Source: Pollenia angustigena (lineage: Eukaryota > Arthropoda > Insecta > Diptera > Polleniidae). From it: a DNA stretch of 64,000 nt. Location: assembly GCA_930367215.1 (NCBI GenBank), contig OV884057.1:112059284-112123283 (forward strand), read 5' to 3'. The notes below the pieces were generated by a model, which saw only the letters and a list, made by a program, of their open reading frames with translations, had not been told where the DNA came from and ran no database searches. Every line of letters begins with the position of its first letter. The first letter of the stretch is position 1. Both the position numbers and the translations under genes were made by a program. Below, piece after piece: positions 1-10,712 of this stretch.

Positions 1-186
1 GGATCTTAGATCAATATTGTAGAACTTACAAACGGAATGAAAAACTTATATATACCCTTTTCCACCTGAATTGAAGGGTATAAAAATAACTTTAGATTTT
101 TTTAACTTTAGCGTGAAATATGGTTTTTTTTTTATTTTTTTTAATTATTTAAAATTGTAATTTTTGGATTTAAATTAATGGGACAC
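1..186. repeat. Left arm of inverted duplication (DINE-like end)
   Basis: This stretch is the reverse complement of 1548-1715, apart from a short gap near the TATACCC block. The first ~90 bases match the end of the DINE-1-like repeat at 53611-54718 (shared phrases: caatattgtagaa, acaaacggaatga, gaagggtataaaaa). The remainder is an AT-rich segment also copied in the right arm. The two arms enclose a Jockey fragment. The window starts inside this arm, so its outer limit is unknown. Confidence 0.75.
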
Positions 187-1040
187 AAATTAAAAAGGCT
201 TATTCCGGCTCCATTTTATTTTGTGCTTAAAACATACCTTCATAATAGGCGCTTCTTTGTAAGTGTTAAGGAAACATATTCAGATTTTGGTAACATTAAC
301 GCAGGAATTCCACACGGTATCGTATTAGGTCCAGTATTATACACCATTTACACATCGGATATGCTAGTAATGAGCAATGTAACCACAGCTACTTATGCAG
401 ATGATACTGCTGTATTAGCTTCTCTTGAGTCACCAATCTTAGCTTCTGAATTGATACAAAACCAAATAGATCTTATTGAAGAATGGCTACAAAAATGGAA
501 CATAAAAGTAAATACTGCAAAATCGGTTCACGTAACGTTTACATTAAGACAAAATGAATGTTCCCCAGTATATTTAAATGGAACTATTATACCAAAAAAA
601 AACACTGTGAAATATTTAGGCCTCCATCTTGACCGCCGATTAACATGGAAAACACATATAATAAAGAAACGTGAACACTTAAATATAAAAACAAGAAAAA
701 TGTATTGGCTATTAGGCCCTAGATCTAGCTTAAGCTTGGAAAACAAAGTTTTACTATATAAAGCAATTCTCAAACCGGTATGGACATATGGTATTCAGCT
801 TTGGGGCACAACAAGCAATTCGAACATAGAAATTCTACAAAGATATCAATCTAAAACCCTTAGATTATTAACAAATGCACCTTGGTTTGTCAGCAAGAAG
901 AAGTCAATAATTTTAGTGAAAGATACCTTACTAGACTTAGCAATCACTCAAATGTATTAGCAATCAACTTGTTAGATGATAGTAACGAAATTCAAAGGTT
1001 AAAAAGGTTTCAAACACTTGACCTACCCTTTAGAAAATAG
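178..1040 (+). pseudogene. Jockey-type reverse transcriptase fragment
   Basis: The reading frame from 178 encodes the back half of a non-LTR reverse transcriptase. An AGIPHGIVLGP block corresponds to the usual AGVPQGSVLGP, followed by the catalytic YADDTAVL box, the thumb region (KYLGLHLDRRLTW) and a connection region ending near TNAPWFVS. A one-base frameshift near 940 moves the last ~35 codons (ending LDLPFRK, stop about 1040) into another frame. The endonuclease, fingers and most of the palm are missing. It is related to, but not the same family as, the Jockey copy at 1906-4360. It cannot encode a working enzyme. Confidence 0.85.
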
Positions 1041-1200
1041 GAAAATATTTGTAAGGAAAAAAACCAGTATTATTAGAACTACAATTTGTATTTTCTTTTT
1101 TGGGTTCATTGGAACTCAATATGTATATGTAATTTTTTAGTAATTATGTATTTTACTTGTTATTTTATTCTCTGTGAAATAGATTGCAAATAAATATGAA

Positions 1201-1475
1201 CTAGATGACCCGTGCGAATATTTCGCACCGTTAGTTGTCATTATTGTAACATAGAATGAAAATAATTAATAGAAATTTAAGTAACTTCAATACATTTTAA
1301 AATATAATTTGTATCAATGAAAATATTAATTTTTAAATTTCTAATTATTTTTCGTCATTAGTGTTAGAAATAAGCTTTAAAATGAGATATCATTCATTAA
1401 ATTTGATGCGGTGGTATGGAAGATATTTGCAACCGACAAAAAAAAGTGCTTTAGAAATAATATATATGATGATGA
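1201..1475 (-). mobile_element. Short non-autonomous Helitron
   Basis: Read on the minus strand the element starts with TC (1475), ends with CTAG (1201), and has a perfect 7-bp hairpin (GTGCGAA, loop ATA, TTCGCAC) 11 bases before the 3' end. It lies between A and T, the Helitron target. It is an internally shortened relative of the 415-bp copies at 48306-49740, sharing the ttctaaagcac start and the cgcacgggtcatctag end. Confidence 0.85.
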
Positions 1476-1547
1476 TTAAAAAAAAAAAAAAAAAAAATTT
1501 TAATGTTAAAATTTTGTTTAGAGTGTAAACATTTAATTTTTTTTGAG

Positions 1548-1890
1548 TGTCCCATTAATTTAAATCCAAAAATTACAATTTTAAATAATTAAAAAAAATA
1601 AAAAAAACCATATTTCACGCTAAAGTTAAAAAAATCTAAAGTTATTTTTATACCCTTCAATTCAGGTGGAAAAGGTTTGTCATTCCGTTTGTAATTTCTA
1701 CAATATTGATCTAAGACTCTATAAAATATATATATTCTGGGACCTTATGAGGAGAGAACTTGATTTAACCATGTCCGTCTGTCCGTTGAAATGGATTTTC
1801 CGAAGACCCCATATATGATGGGGGCCAGGTTATTATACATTTATGTCGCATATGTTTTGGGTCTTATATCAACATTGTATAAACTATAAA
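1548..1890. repeat. Right arm of inverted duplication plus DINE-like sequence
   Basis: 1548-1715 is the inverted copy of 1-186. It continues into sequence with the tatatattctggga and catgtccgtctgtccgt phrases typical of DINE-1-like interspersed elements. Part of the tail (tgggtcttatatcaacattg, about 1859-1878) recurs inverted at about 18610. Confidence 0.65.
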
Positions 1891-1905
1891 TGAAATGGCA
1901 GACTT

Positions 1906-3670
1906 CTATATTTTAATAGGGGGGCATGATTCCCGACGCAAGGTGAATGTTATATGTACGCATTTTTGCTCATTGACCTTTATCCTCCATTGCTTTAACC
2001 ATAGTTCGAGTTGAAATATATGATCCTGTAGGTATCGAGATGCTTCTTGACTGTTTTCGTGCACGCTTAGAAAAGCTGTATCATCAGCAAATGTTGAAGT
2101 TTGGGTGTAGTTGTCTGTTGGCGAGGTATATATTAAGTATAAAAGTGGGCCCAGGATGCTTCCCTGAGGGACTCCAGCGTCAATTTGCTGAGGAGAGCTT
2201 AAATAATCACCTTCTTGAACAATAAACTTTCGACCGACTAAGTAGCTTTCTAACAGCTTGTGTGTGTTTTCTGTTAAGTTTAGCTTTAATTTATGTAATA
2301 AGCCTTCATGCCAGAATTTATCAAATGCTTGAGAAACATCGATGAAGAGAGCGGAACAATATTTTTTTTCTTCAAAGGCTTTTCTTATTGCGTTTACTAT
2401 ACGATGGGTTTGCTCAATAGTGCTGTGTTCTCTTCTAAAGCCGAATTGGTGGTTAGTAATACATCTATTTTCATTTAAAATTGGGGTTAATTTTGACGCT
2501 AACAGCTTCTCAAGCAGCTTTAATATATTAGAAAGTAAGCTTATAGGCCTATATGACTCAACTTTTGTTTCATCCTTTCCAGGTTTAGGGATCATGGTGA
2601 CTAAGGAGACCTTCCACTTTTGAGGATAGTATTCAAGGCGTAAAATAGCATTAAAAATTAAAAGAATAATTTTCTTTGCTATGCTGGGTAGCTCCAAAAG
2701 CATTTTGTTGCTGATCTTATCAAAACCAGGAGCCTTCTTGGGGTTTAAATCACAAATAGCCTTTTCGATTTCTCTTATCTCAAATCTTAGCGGAACAGCT
2801 GCTCTAGCAGCAACCGCAATATCGTCAGAAATATTTGGGGTGAATACGTTTTTTAAATGATTGACAAACAGATTTCCTTTTTCAACATCATTTCTTGCCC
2901 AACTTCCATTCAAGTTTCTTAATGGTGGTTTAGAGACAACTGGCCTTTTGAGATTTCTAGCTGCACGCCATAATGAGTAGTCTGATTGTAGGGTTGCATC
3001 AAGTTCCTTAAGATATTTTTCCAGAGAAGCCGTTTTCTGAGTCTGCAATAACTTTCTCAGTCTTTTTGTACACTCTTTTAGTATGTTCTTATGTTGAGGG
3101 GATCTGTGCATTTGCCACTCTCTTCGAGCCCTCCTTTTTTCAGACAAAAGATGCTCGACATCTGTGGAATATATTTTAATAGTTTTTGTTTTTTGGGGGC
3201 AATATTGGAGTGTTGAACAGCTAGTTTCAGAAAACTGTCAAAATTGTCAATAGAGCGATTTACATACTCCGGTGTACTGAGCGGAATATTTTCTGTGCAA
3301 TGGCTACTGAGATATTTTTTATATTTTAACCAATTAATTTGCGTAGCTGTCGTCGCTAAGTAACCAGTCGGAGGTACAATTCTATTGGGGTTCATTATAG
3401 TAACAATTGTAGGTGTGTGGTCGGAAGATAATTCTAGAGAAGCTTCAACATGAATCGTTTCTATGGGGATGTTTTTAACCACGCCGAAATCGATGACATC
3501 TGGAATTTTTTTTATGATCAGTAGGCCAATATGTTGGTTGTCCGCTCGCTTCCACGCTTATATCCATTTTTGAAATTGTGTTAAATAAAACACGACCCTT
3601 TGGTGTTATAAGTCGTGACCCCCAGAAGGTATGTTTAGCGTTATAATCGCCAGCGGCTAGGAAACACGGT
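1906..3670 (-). pseudogene. Jockey ORF2 (endonuclease/reverse transcriptase), broken
   Basis: ORF2 proteins nick the target and copy the element RNA. About 3665-3480 encodes the apurinic-endonuclease C-terminal half (AAGDYNAKHTFWGS with the catalytic Asp/Asn, then TGQPTYW-like residues). 3482-3078 continues with SSDHTPTIVTI. After a frame change, 3147-1906 encodes 413 residues of reverse transcriptase: NPKKAPGFDKIS, YRPISLLSNILKLLEKL, HQFGFRREHSTIEQ, FIDVSQAFDKFWH, AGVPQGSILGP and the catalytic FADDTAFL. Everything after the palm is missing. The endonuclease N-terminus is deleted and at least one frameshift (about 3130) is present. Confidence 0.85.
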
Positions 3671-3714
3671 CCTAATGATTTAAAATATTTATAATATTTA
3701 AACAGTTCATGGCT

Positions 3715-4360
3715 TGTTAATTACAGTTTGCAATAACATCGGTTGCATTCTAAGAATTTCCTGCATCATATTACCCATTGTGTTCGTAAAATTAGTTACT
3801 GTTTGCATGGTTTTTTCTAGACGACTTAAATTAGAAACTGGAATTCATCATTACTTGGCGAAGCACTTGCATTGGCACATGGTTTGATTTTAGGACGTTA
3901 GCGTAAGAGGTTCTGTTGTTACTGGGCTGAGGAGCCTGAATGTCATTTGAGGGGGATTAGTTTTCGGTTCGACCGACTGCTTGACGATAGTATATACAGG
4001 GCATCCTCTATAATTGGCAGTGTGATTACCGCCACAGTTGCTAAATTTTTTTACGTTGGGGTCGGTTTTAGACTTGTCGCAAAGAACTGTTCCATATAAT
4101 TCACCACATACTACGCAAACAGGGGGTAAGTAGCAGTATGCCTTAGTATGGCCAAATTCCTGGCAGTTTAGACATTGAACAGGACCATTTCTTTTGTGCG
4201 GCTCCTCAATAGTTACCCTTCTGTACAGAATATATTTTAAATTATAAATTGGATGCGTTTAATTTTTTTTTTTTTTTGAGCTTAACGTCCCTTAAGCCCT
4301 TCTCTTCCAAAAAAGCTTTAAGCTTTAATAAATAAGATTTCGTTCAAGAATTATTCCAAC
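3715..4360 (-). pseudogene. Jockey ORF1 (gag-like zinc-knuckle protein) remnant
   Basis: The minus strand from about 4255 to 4000 encodes the typical Jockey sequence YRRVTIEEPHKRNGPVQC followed by three Cys-rich zinc knuckles (CLNCQEFGHTKAYC, CVVCGELYGTVLC and CGGNHTANYRGC). These bind the element's RNA in the ribonucleoprotein particle. Upstream, an A-run near 4270 interrupts the frame, with a KAFLEEKGLRDVKL segment before it. At 3860-3715 a coiled tail (LSRLEKTMQTVTNFTNTMGN) matches the usual C-terminus. Frame breaks and missing sequence make it non-functional. Confidence 0.75.
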
Positions 4361-5042
4361 AAAAAAAATGTGTCTCAAAGCCAGCCGGCGCACAGAGGAG
4401 TATTTGGCCTGAAAGATGGCCAAAATTATTAAACGTGTTTTTTGAATTAAAAGTTTTAGTTTTTTGATAGTTTTAGGTGTAGTATGATATAAAAAGTCTT
4501 GTGGCAGATTTTGAAAAAATTACACTGCGCAACAAAAAAATTTTTCTCTACCCTAGAAATAAAAGTATGTGGACTATATGGATTTTGATGCCCTTAATTC
4601 AAATCTGTTTTCTGTTTTTCTCTAGTACGTAAGGATTTTCTTTTAAAGGCGTGGCATTCTTCACCCCCTAAATCGTTGGGTTGCCTTATATATTTTGCCA
4701 TAACTTGAAAACGTGTTCTCCGATTTTAAAAGCAGGAGGATCAGAAGATGCACCGGAAAATTCTGCTTAAACTAACCATACACATTTAGCTAGAGTTATT
4801 AAAAATTTAATGGCGAAAAAAAATTTACATGCAAAATGCGTAAAATTTTTTGTTTTCAAAATGCAATAAAAAAATTTAAGAACCAAAAAGTTAAAATTTT
4901 TAAGATTTTTCTAAAAGCCACATTCCTAAGGAATAAAAGTTGGTATAAATCGCAAAACTCAATTAACAAATGTTGATTTTAAAGGTTTAAACTCATTCTT
5001 GACAGACTGTATGTACATACATACATATGATTTACAGTCTAA

Positions 5043-6662
5043 TTAAAAAAAAATCGTAGGACTCGTGGGGTGCCAGTTGTAAAGTTGCACATATATTTCG
5101 GCAGTTTTATGTGCATATTCCTCAAATTTCTCAATATTAATTCGGTGTCCGCTAGTTATTGCTTCCAATATTATTTTCAGGCGGTTGATTAATTCTTCAT
5201 TTATTCCAGTGATTTTCGATGCAGTTGCTGGGTCCGAAAAAAATCTTCTTGATATGTTGCCATCATTAGTGCTACCGTATCCTGCTTTTGGAACATCTAC
5301 AAGTATTCCTATCTCGTCTTTAAGTCTTTTTTGGATGAATATCTTCCTCTCTTTAATAATTGCTTTATCTTCATCGCTCCTTGCTTGCCACTTTTTAATT
5401 GGCAGTTTATATGAGAGATGAAGTATCGATTCTAAAAAGCGTATGCGTGCATGTAAAGTTGATAGTCCATAACTCAAGGCATCACAGTTCAGACGAACAT
5501 TCTTCTTCAACGTGTTAAAATCTTTCGAAGTTTGACTGCAAATGTAACACCTCATTGTCGATTTTGTGTCCGTTGCAGCATTGCATACTTTTCCGTCGAC
5601 CATTGTCTTTACCATCGTGTGTTTAATTTGTGCAATTTTTCCACTACACGGTACTTCGCTTTTCTTTAAAAATTCAATTTGATTATTTATGTGTCCTATT
5701 TCTTGCTTCGTGATGTCAGTTGTTTCCTGCACAAAACGGATGCGGATTGGTCTACACAGCCTAGTTGAGGATGGTGTTTGATTTCGCCATATCGTTTTAA
5801 TTTTTCCAATAGTATTTGTGATTAGTTTTATTGGTACACAACTGCTTTGGAATATATTAGCGTCACTAACATCTTCGTTTTCGAATTTCTGCTTATAACA
5901 TGATTGGTGCGATCCGTCACAGCCCCATTTGGTTATAAGTTCCAAGAAATTTAGCTCTTCATAGTCTAACTGCTGCAAAACCTCTTCAAGGTATATACAT
6001 AAACGTGTTGCTGTATGGTCGAGGAGAGCTTGGAGCTTCACTTCCGCTAATGTTTCAGTAACGGTTATGGCATCTTTATTGGGATAACAATTTTTTTTTT
6101 GCATTTTTTAGTAACGAGTAACATGGATACACAGTTTTATTGGGATTGTATAAAATTTCATATTGCTTTTTCGTGAGCTCTGCATTTACAAAGAGTGCTA
6201 AAGCTCCTTCCGCTGAAAGTTTATTCACAGGGTTGACTTCAGAAGTTGTTAATGATCGCTTGCAAATTCTTGCTTTTCTTGGGGATCTCGTTATATCCAT
6301 TATTAATTTAGCCGCATCATTATGTCCCGCTGCTCTTTGACTCATGATTTTTCTCCGCTTTGTTCTATCACTAGCTTCATTAAATTCTTTTCGTGGTCGC
6401 CCTGAAGACGAACTGCCAAATACTGGTATTGTTACAGTTCCTTCCAGCCATTTGGCGTTTGTGCTTAAAAAGCGGTCCTCTTTTCGTTGTGCCGAAAGCC
6501 AATATCTTTTGAAACAATTTTTGCTAATATGTCCCCATCCCATTGACATTTTGAAATTTCGCTCAATTTTCTGACCAAAAAATCCAATTTCTCGTCCATG
6601 GTTCCAGCATTAGATTTTTTCACTTTTTGGAATAGCTGTAATATTGTGTAAACTTGTTCCAT
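5043..6662 (-). pseudogene. Transib (RAG1-like) transposase, C-terminally truncated
   Basis: The protein resembles the RAG1 core. From 6104 it reads KWGCDGSHQSCYKQ (the first catalytic Asp region, like RAG1 CDGMGDVSE), CRPIRIRFVQETTD, a MVDGKVCNAATDTKS block followed by CYIC (matching the RAG1 zinc-binding CTLC region), HARIRFLESILHL, and GSTNDGNISRRFFSDP (RAG1 MNGNFARKLMT). Upstream pieces at 6549-6076 and 6662-6465 carry a basic SGRPRKE stretch. They lie in different frames, with one shift in an 11-A run near 6095. The frame stops at NWHPTSPTIFF, so the C-terminal HKILIHG...LPIG...EEAQE...RNK domain with the catalytic Glu is absent. It is inactive unless unseen introns explain the breaks. 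Confidence 0.85.
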
Positions 6663-7342
6663 GTTGACTCTCGAAGTTACAAAACGGTTTTGATAAAAAA
6701 TGGGTGCAATAACCCTTTATAAGTATTTTCAACATGGATACACATTTTTATTGGGATTGTATAAAATTTCATATTGCTTTTTCGTGAGCTCTGCATTTAC
6801 AAAGAGTGCTAAAGCTCCTTCCGCTGAAAGTTTATTCACAGGGTTGACTTCAGAAGTTGTTAATGATCGCTTGCAAATTCTTGCTTTTCTTGGGGATCTC
6901 GTTATATCTATTATTAATTTAGCCGCATCATTATGTCCCGCTGCTCTTTGACTCATGATTTTTCTCCGCTTTGTTCTATCACTAGCTTCATTAAATTCTT
7001 TTCGTGGTCGCCCTGAAGACGAACTGCCAAATACTGGTATTGTTACAGTTCCTTCCAGCCATTTGGCGTTTGTGCTTAAAAAGCGGTCCTCTTTTCGTTG
7101 TGCCGAAAGCCAATATCTTTTGAAACAATTTTTGCTAATATGTCCCCATCCCATTGACATTTTGAAATTTCGCTCAATTTTCTGACCAAAAAATCCAATT
7201 TCTCGTCCATGGTTCCAGCATTAGATTTGTTCACTTTTTGGAATAGCTGTAATATTGTGTAAACTTGTTCCATGTTGACTCTCGAAGTTACAAAACGGTT
7301 TTGATAAAAAATGGGTGCAATAACCCTTTATAAGTATTTTCA
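6121..7342 (-). repeat. Tandem duplication of the transposase 5' part
   Basis: 6121-6731 and 6732-7342 are two 611-bp head-to-tail copies, nearly identical (a few single-base differences, for example K/N in QKVKKSN versus QKVNKSN). Each carries both N-terminal reading frames of the Transib transposase (starts at 6662 and 7273). Near identity means the duplication is recent relative to the decay of the rest of the window. Confidence 0.95.
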
Positions 7343-8110
7343 AGCGCATGCTTTTATGCCTTAATTGGATGGTAGCCTGATACTTAAAACTATTTTGGAT
7401 AATTAAGAATTTTTGCAATTTATAAATACATATAGGCAGGTATTAATATTGTGAAGTGTTAAAAGTGATGTAAATAACAGTTGAAATCAATAATTTAAAA
7501 TACATAAAAGTTTATGACGATATAAAGGTATAAGAGCAAAATAGAAGAAATGTGAAAATTTAAAAAAATCGTCAAAAATAATGGCGCAAACTTGCGCACA
7601 CTTTTTTTTGGATTCTAAAATTAGAGATTCCAAATTTTATTGTGGTATCAAACATAATTCGTAGACATGCTAACCTCACCTTTAAAAACCTCTTCTTTTC
7701 CTTTTTTTGCAAAAAAAAAAGTGTATAATTTGTTTTTCTTAGCTTTTGAACGAATTGTTTCAACATGAATATTCAACATATTTTAAATTTTGTTTGCTGT
7801 TTTAAATAACTTTTGATCAAACCTTTCAGCGAAAAAAAAAATCTTTGTTAAACCTTTATTCGTTTAGCCGCAAAAAAATATCATATAAACATCCTGAAAC
7901 CGAAAAAAAACATTTAAATCTCATATAATTTTCTTCACTTTCCTGACTTTAGCAGGGTCTCAGAGCTACAAATCGCAACTAAAAGTCTTCAAAATTTACA
8001 ATATAATGTAAAATATTGTTGTCTGTCGAGCTGCGTACTTAGTTCTTAAGATTTCTTAAAATTCAGTTTTGCCTTTTTGGCCAGCTTTTCAGGCCAAATA
8101 CTCCTCTGTG

Positions 8111-8370
8111 CGGCGGCTCTTGTGTGCGCGTCATTGCTTGTGCAAAATTTTTTTTTTTTTTATTTTGAAATTTAGTACATGAATTTCAGTAAACTTTTTG
8201 TTTGATTCAGTTAAATTATTTGTTTGAAAAAATCAGGATTTTTTTCAATAAACAAAATGCAAATAAATTGTTTGAATATGCAAATTTGTTTATAGGACCG
8301 ATTTCAGACAAAAAATTGTTTGATTCTACAAATTTTTTGTTTGAATTGGAAAAATAATTTTTTCTGTGTA
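8111..8370. other. AT-rich gap with repeated TTGTTTGA motif
   Basis: No gene seen. The motif TTGTTTGA or a close variant recurs about five times between 8195 and 8345. It may be decayed sequence belonging to the neighbouring RAG1-like relic. Confidence 0.5.
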
Positions 8371-8755
8371 AAGCATGGATTTGGTAACACTAATGACGGA
8401 AATACTGCTCGAAGATTTTTTTTCGAACTGTGCCGTAGCTGCCGAAATAACATGCATTGATGAGAGGCTTGTTGAAAACTTTGGCATTATATTAAGAGTG
8501 TTATCTTGTAGATCACAATCACCAGTATTATATGCCAAGCACTGTCACTAAAATTTTAGTTCACGGATCTGATGTTATTAAGTACTTTAATTTACCAATA
8601 GGTATGCAAACTTTCAAAAACTTCTTCATTATAAATTTATTCATATGGAATTTTTTTAAACCCGTAATTGAAACGGACGAGTTAAATTCCGAGTTAAGTT
8701 ACACTTTGTGCGAAATTTCGTTTTCGAATGACTCTAGTAGTTATGATGATATATA
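8371..8755 (+). pseudogene. Second RAG1-like (Transib) transposase relic
   Basis: Translation from 8371 gives KHGFGNTNDGNTARRFF, matching GYGSTNDGNISRRFF in copy 1 and GEGNSNDGNTARRFF in copy 2. After a frameshift it continues AAEITCIDERLVENFGIILRV, matching the ITG...LI..F.IIL block. Then MPSTVTKILVHGSDVIKYFNLPIG (8532 on) matches the C-terminal MPTIAHKIVYHGEQIVQHNMLPIG domain of copy 2. About 25 residues between these blocks are deleted and the catalytic-Glu segment after LPIG is lost. This is a different, older copy from the element ending at 8110, on the opposite strand. Confidence 0.8.
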
Positions 8756-9365
8756 ACAGGTGTAAGAACTAAATTAACTATTTATAACCTCAGTTATTGT
8801 GTTACTAAAATTTAAAAAATAAAATATATATAACATTTTTCACATTTATTTAACCTACATATGTATATTATTTGGTTTTATTTATTTTTATTAAAAGAAA
8901 AATCGGCCACTTATTGACGATAACATGTTTATAAATATAGCCAAATAATGGCATTAATATATGTTTTCATATTTTTCAATTTACTGCTTCACGGGAAAAC
9001 GCATACAATTTTTAATTTTTAGAATTTTTTCGCATTCCTTTATGAGAGCTAGATCCATTAATGGCCCAACATAAAAATTGGGAAGTACATTTGCTTTTAT
9101 AGAAAACTTGTTTCTTTTCAAATGTATTAAAATGCGATTAATTATTAGCCAGTTATATACTTACAACTCCGGGAGGACATTTGTAAGGAGGCTAGGTGAA
9201 CACATTAACCGATTATAGCAAAAGTAATAAGGCTTTGTCCTTGGGCCCAAATGTCATGTTTAAAATTCTGACCTTTACTTTGATTAAAATAATCACATGG
9301 ACAAATAGAAGGAGACGGAAACACCGACGGACGGACAAAGCTTATTCAACTCAAAAAAATACTTA
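8756..9365. other. Intergenic, nothing recognised
   Basis: AT-rich sequence with no supported gene. A phrase at about 9300-9345 (agacggaaacaccgacggacggacaaagcttattcaact) hints at a decayed DINE-like repeat. Confidence 0.4.
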
Positions 9366-9744
9366 AGGTGCTATCAGACGGGATGTATTTTACATATGTA
9401 CTGTCAAATTTTCCATCTGTAAAAGTTGTACACATCGTGTGATACATATGAAACTTTGCATGTGTAAAATACATGTGGAAATACATATGTAAATTTTTCG
9501 ATTAGAACACGCTCTATTTTCCTGTGGCAAACATAAACAAAACAGCTGGTTTGTTTTGAAACGTAAGCAAAAGTCAGCTTTTGTTTACATTTATAGGTTA
9601 TGTCATAAGGAAAAACATAAGCAGGTGTGATAGCAAAAATTATGAATCGTATGTAAAATGGGAATTTTGACATACATACGGAATTACGTATGGGAAAGAA
9701 AAGTGACAGTACATATGTAAAATACATCCCGTCTGATAGCACCT
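9366..9744. mobile_element. 379-bp MITE with TTA duplication
   Basis: The terminal inverted repeats are about 42 bp and nearly perfect (start AGGTGCTATCAGACGGG). The trinucleotide TTA flanks both sides (9363-9365, 9745-9747). A 3-bp TTA duplication fits PIF/Harbinger non-autonomous elements. There is no coding capacity. Confidence 0.8.
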
Positions 9745-10119
9745 TTAGTAAATACAAACAAATACACCAAGTTTTATTACAATCAGTTTTTACAATTAAG
9801 GATATATGGCAAACGTACTTTTTCTGTTCAAGAGTCGTAGAAAAACTTCAACATGATTCCAACATGAGTCTTTTCGGAGTCCTGAATTCTACAGGCTCAA
9901 TCAGAATCGCTCATAAATTAGGAGGGTAATCATAAAACCCTCAAGAAATGGAATCTTTTAAGAGTCATATTTAGGAGCGCTCCGAAAATTTTTTGGTGGG
10001 AAACCAGTTACAGCCAAGAACGCATACATTGATACTTGAGTTAGTGTTAGAGAGCTTTGAAAGCTCTTTTTCAAAGTTCATACACCGAAAAAACTTTGAA
10101 GTAATTTTTTCCGATATTT

Positions 10120-10712
10120 TTATACCCACACCACAATAGTGGAGAGGGTATTATGCATTTGTGCTGATGTGTGTAACGCCTTAAAATAGTGGTCCCAGAC
10201 CCACCTTAAAGTATACCGATCTACTCAGAATCACTTTCTGAGTCGAACTAACGATGTCCGTCCGGCTGGCAGGCTGGCTGTCCATGTAACTTTGTGCGCA
10301 AAGTACATGTCGCAATTTTGGAGATAATTTGATAAAATTTGGGTCATACGTTCTTATTGGCACAAGTACCAAGCCTATTGAAAATGGGCCGAATCGTAGG
10401 ACCACGAGGGAAGATAGGGTGAAATTTCTTCCTCTTAGAAACTATCAAACCGATTTTAATGAAATTTAAAACATAGATATTTCCATATCTATAGGGACAC
10501 ATTAGCTATACGGTTTGTAAAAAAATAGGACCACAAGGGGAGGCAGGGGGCAATTTCTGCCTCTCACAAACTTTCAAACCGATTTTCATGAAGTTTATAA
10601 ACATAGATAAATCCATATTTACATGGACACATAAGCATGATGTGTTTTTGAATACTGTGGTGTAGGGTATCATATGGTCGGGCTTGACCGACTATACTTT
10701 CTTACTTGTTTT
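10120..10712 (+). repeat. DINE-like interspersed repeat (family B), full copy
   Basis: It begins TATACCCACACCACAATAG and ends GACTATACTTTCTTACTTG. It contains the gatgtccgtccggctgg phrase and alternating blocks that repeat 'accacgaggg/ggaggcagggggcaatttct'. Further copies are at 34578-34689 plus 43886-44336 (split), 52449-53040, 57757-58385, 61671-62158 and 62691-63656. The TATACCC...GGGTAT structure and the tccgtccg phrase resemble Helentron-associated DINE-1 elements of flies; that assignment is inference. Reading frames inside it are chance. Confidence 0.75.

Larger units (their letters stand above)
178..1500 (+). mobile_element. 5'-truncated Jockey-clade LINE, 3' part with poly(A)
   Basis: The element carries the C-terminal half of a Jockey reverse transcriptase (178-1040), a ~160 bp 3' untranslated region, and an A-run at about 1478-1497 that looks like the poly(A) tail. 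A short Helitron (1201-1475) has inserted just before the A-run. It is 5' truncated, as is usual for LINE copies made by target-primed reverse transcription. Confidence 0.75.
1906..4360 (-). mobile_element. Jockey-clade LINE with both ORFs, degenerate
   Basis: On the minus strand, a gag-like ORF1 with zinc knuckles (about 4360-3715) is followed by an ORF2 endonuclease remnant and reverse transcriptase (about 3670-1906). The 3' end is lost inside the reverse transcriptase, just after the HITFTLRRE block. The left boundary joins DINE-like sequence and the right boundary joins the Transib target site. An internal deletion removed the end of ORF1 and about the first 150 residues of the endonuclease. 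Confidence 0.8.
4391..8110 (-). mobile_element. Transib DNA transposon, copy 1
   Basis: A 3720-bp element has ~40-bp terminal inverted repeats starting CACAGAGGAGTATTTGG and is flanked by a perfect 5-bp GC-rich duplication, CGGCG (4386-4390 and 8111-8115). A 5-bp CG-rich duplication and CACA-type ends are the hallmark of the Transib superfamily, the source of RAG1. The minus strand carries a RAG1-like transposase (5043-6662) whose first part is duplicated in tandem (6121-7342). 4391-5042 and 7343-8110 hold no recognisable coding sequence. Confidence 0.9.

Noticed and set aside
10181..10405. 74-codon frame, repeated at 63369-63593
   Set aside because: It recurs because the DINE-like repeat recurs, in either orientation; no sign of selection for protein.
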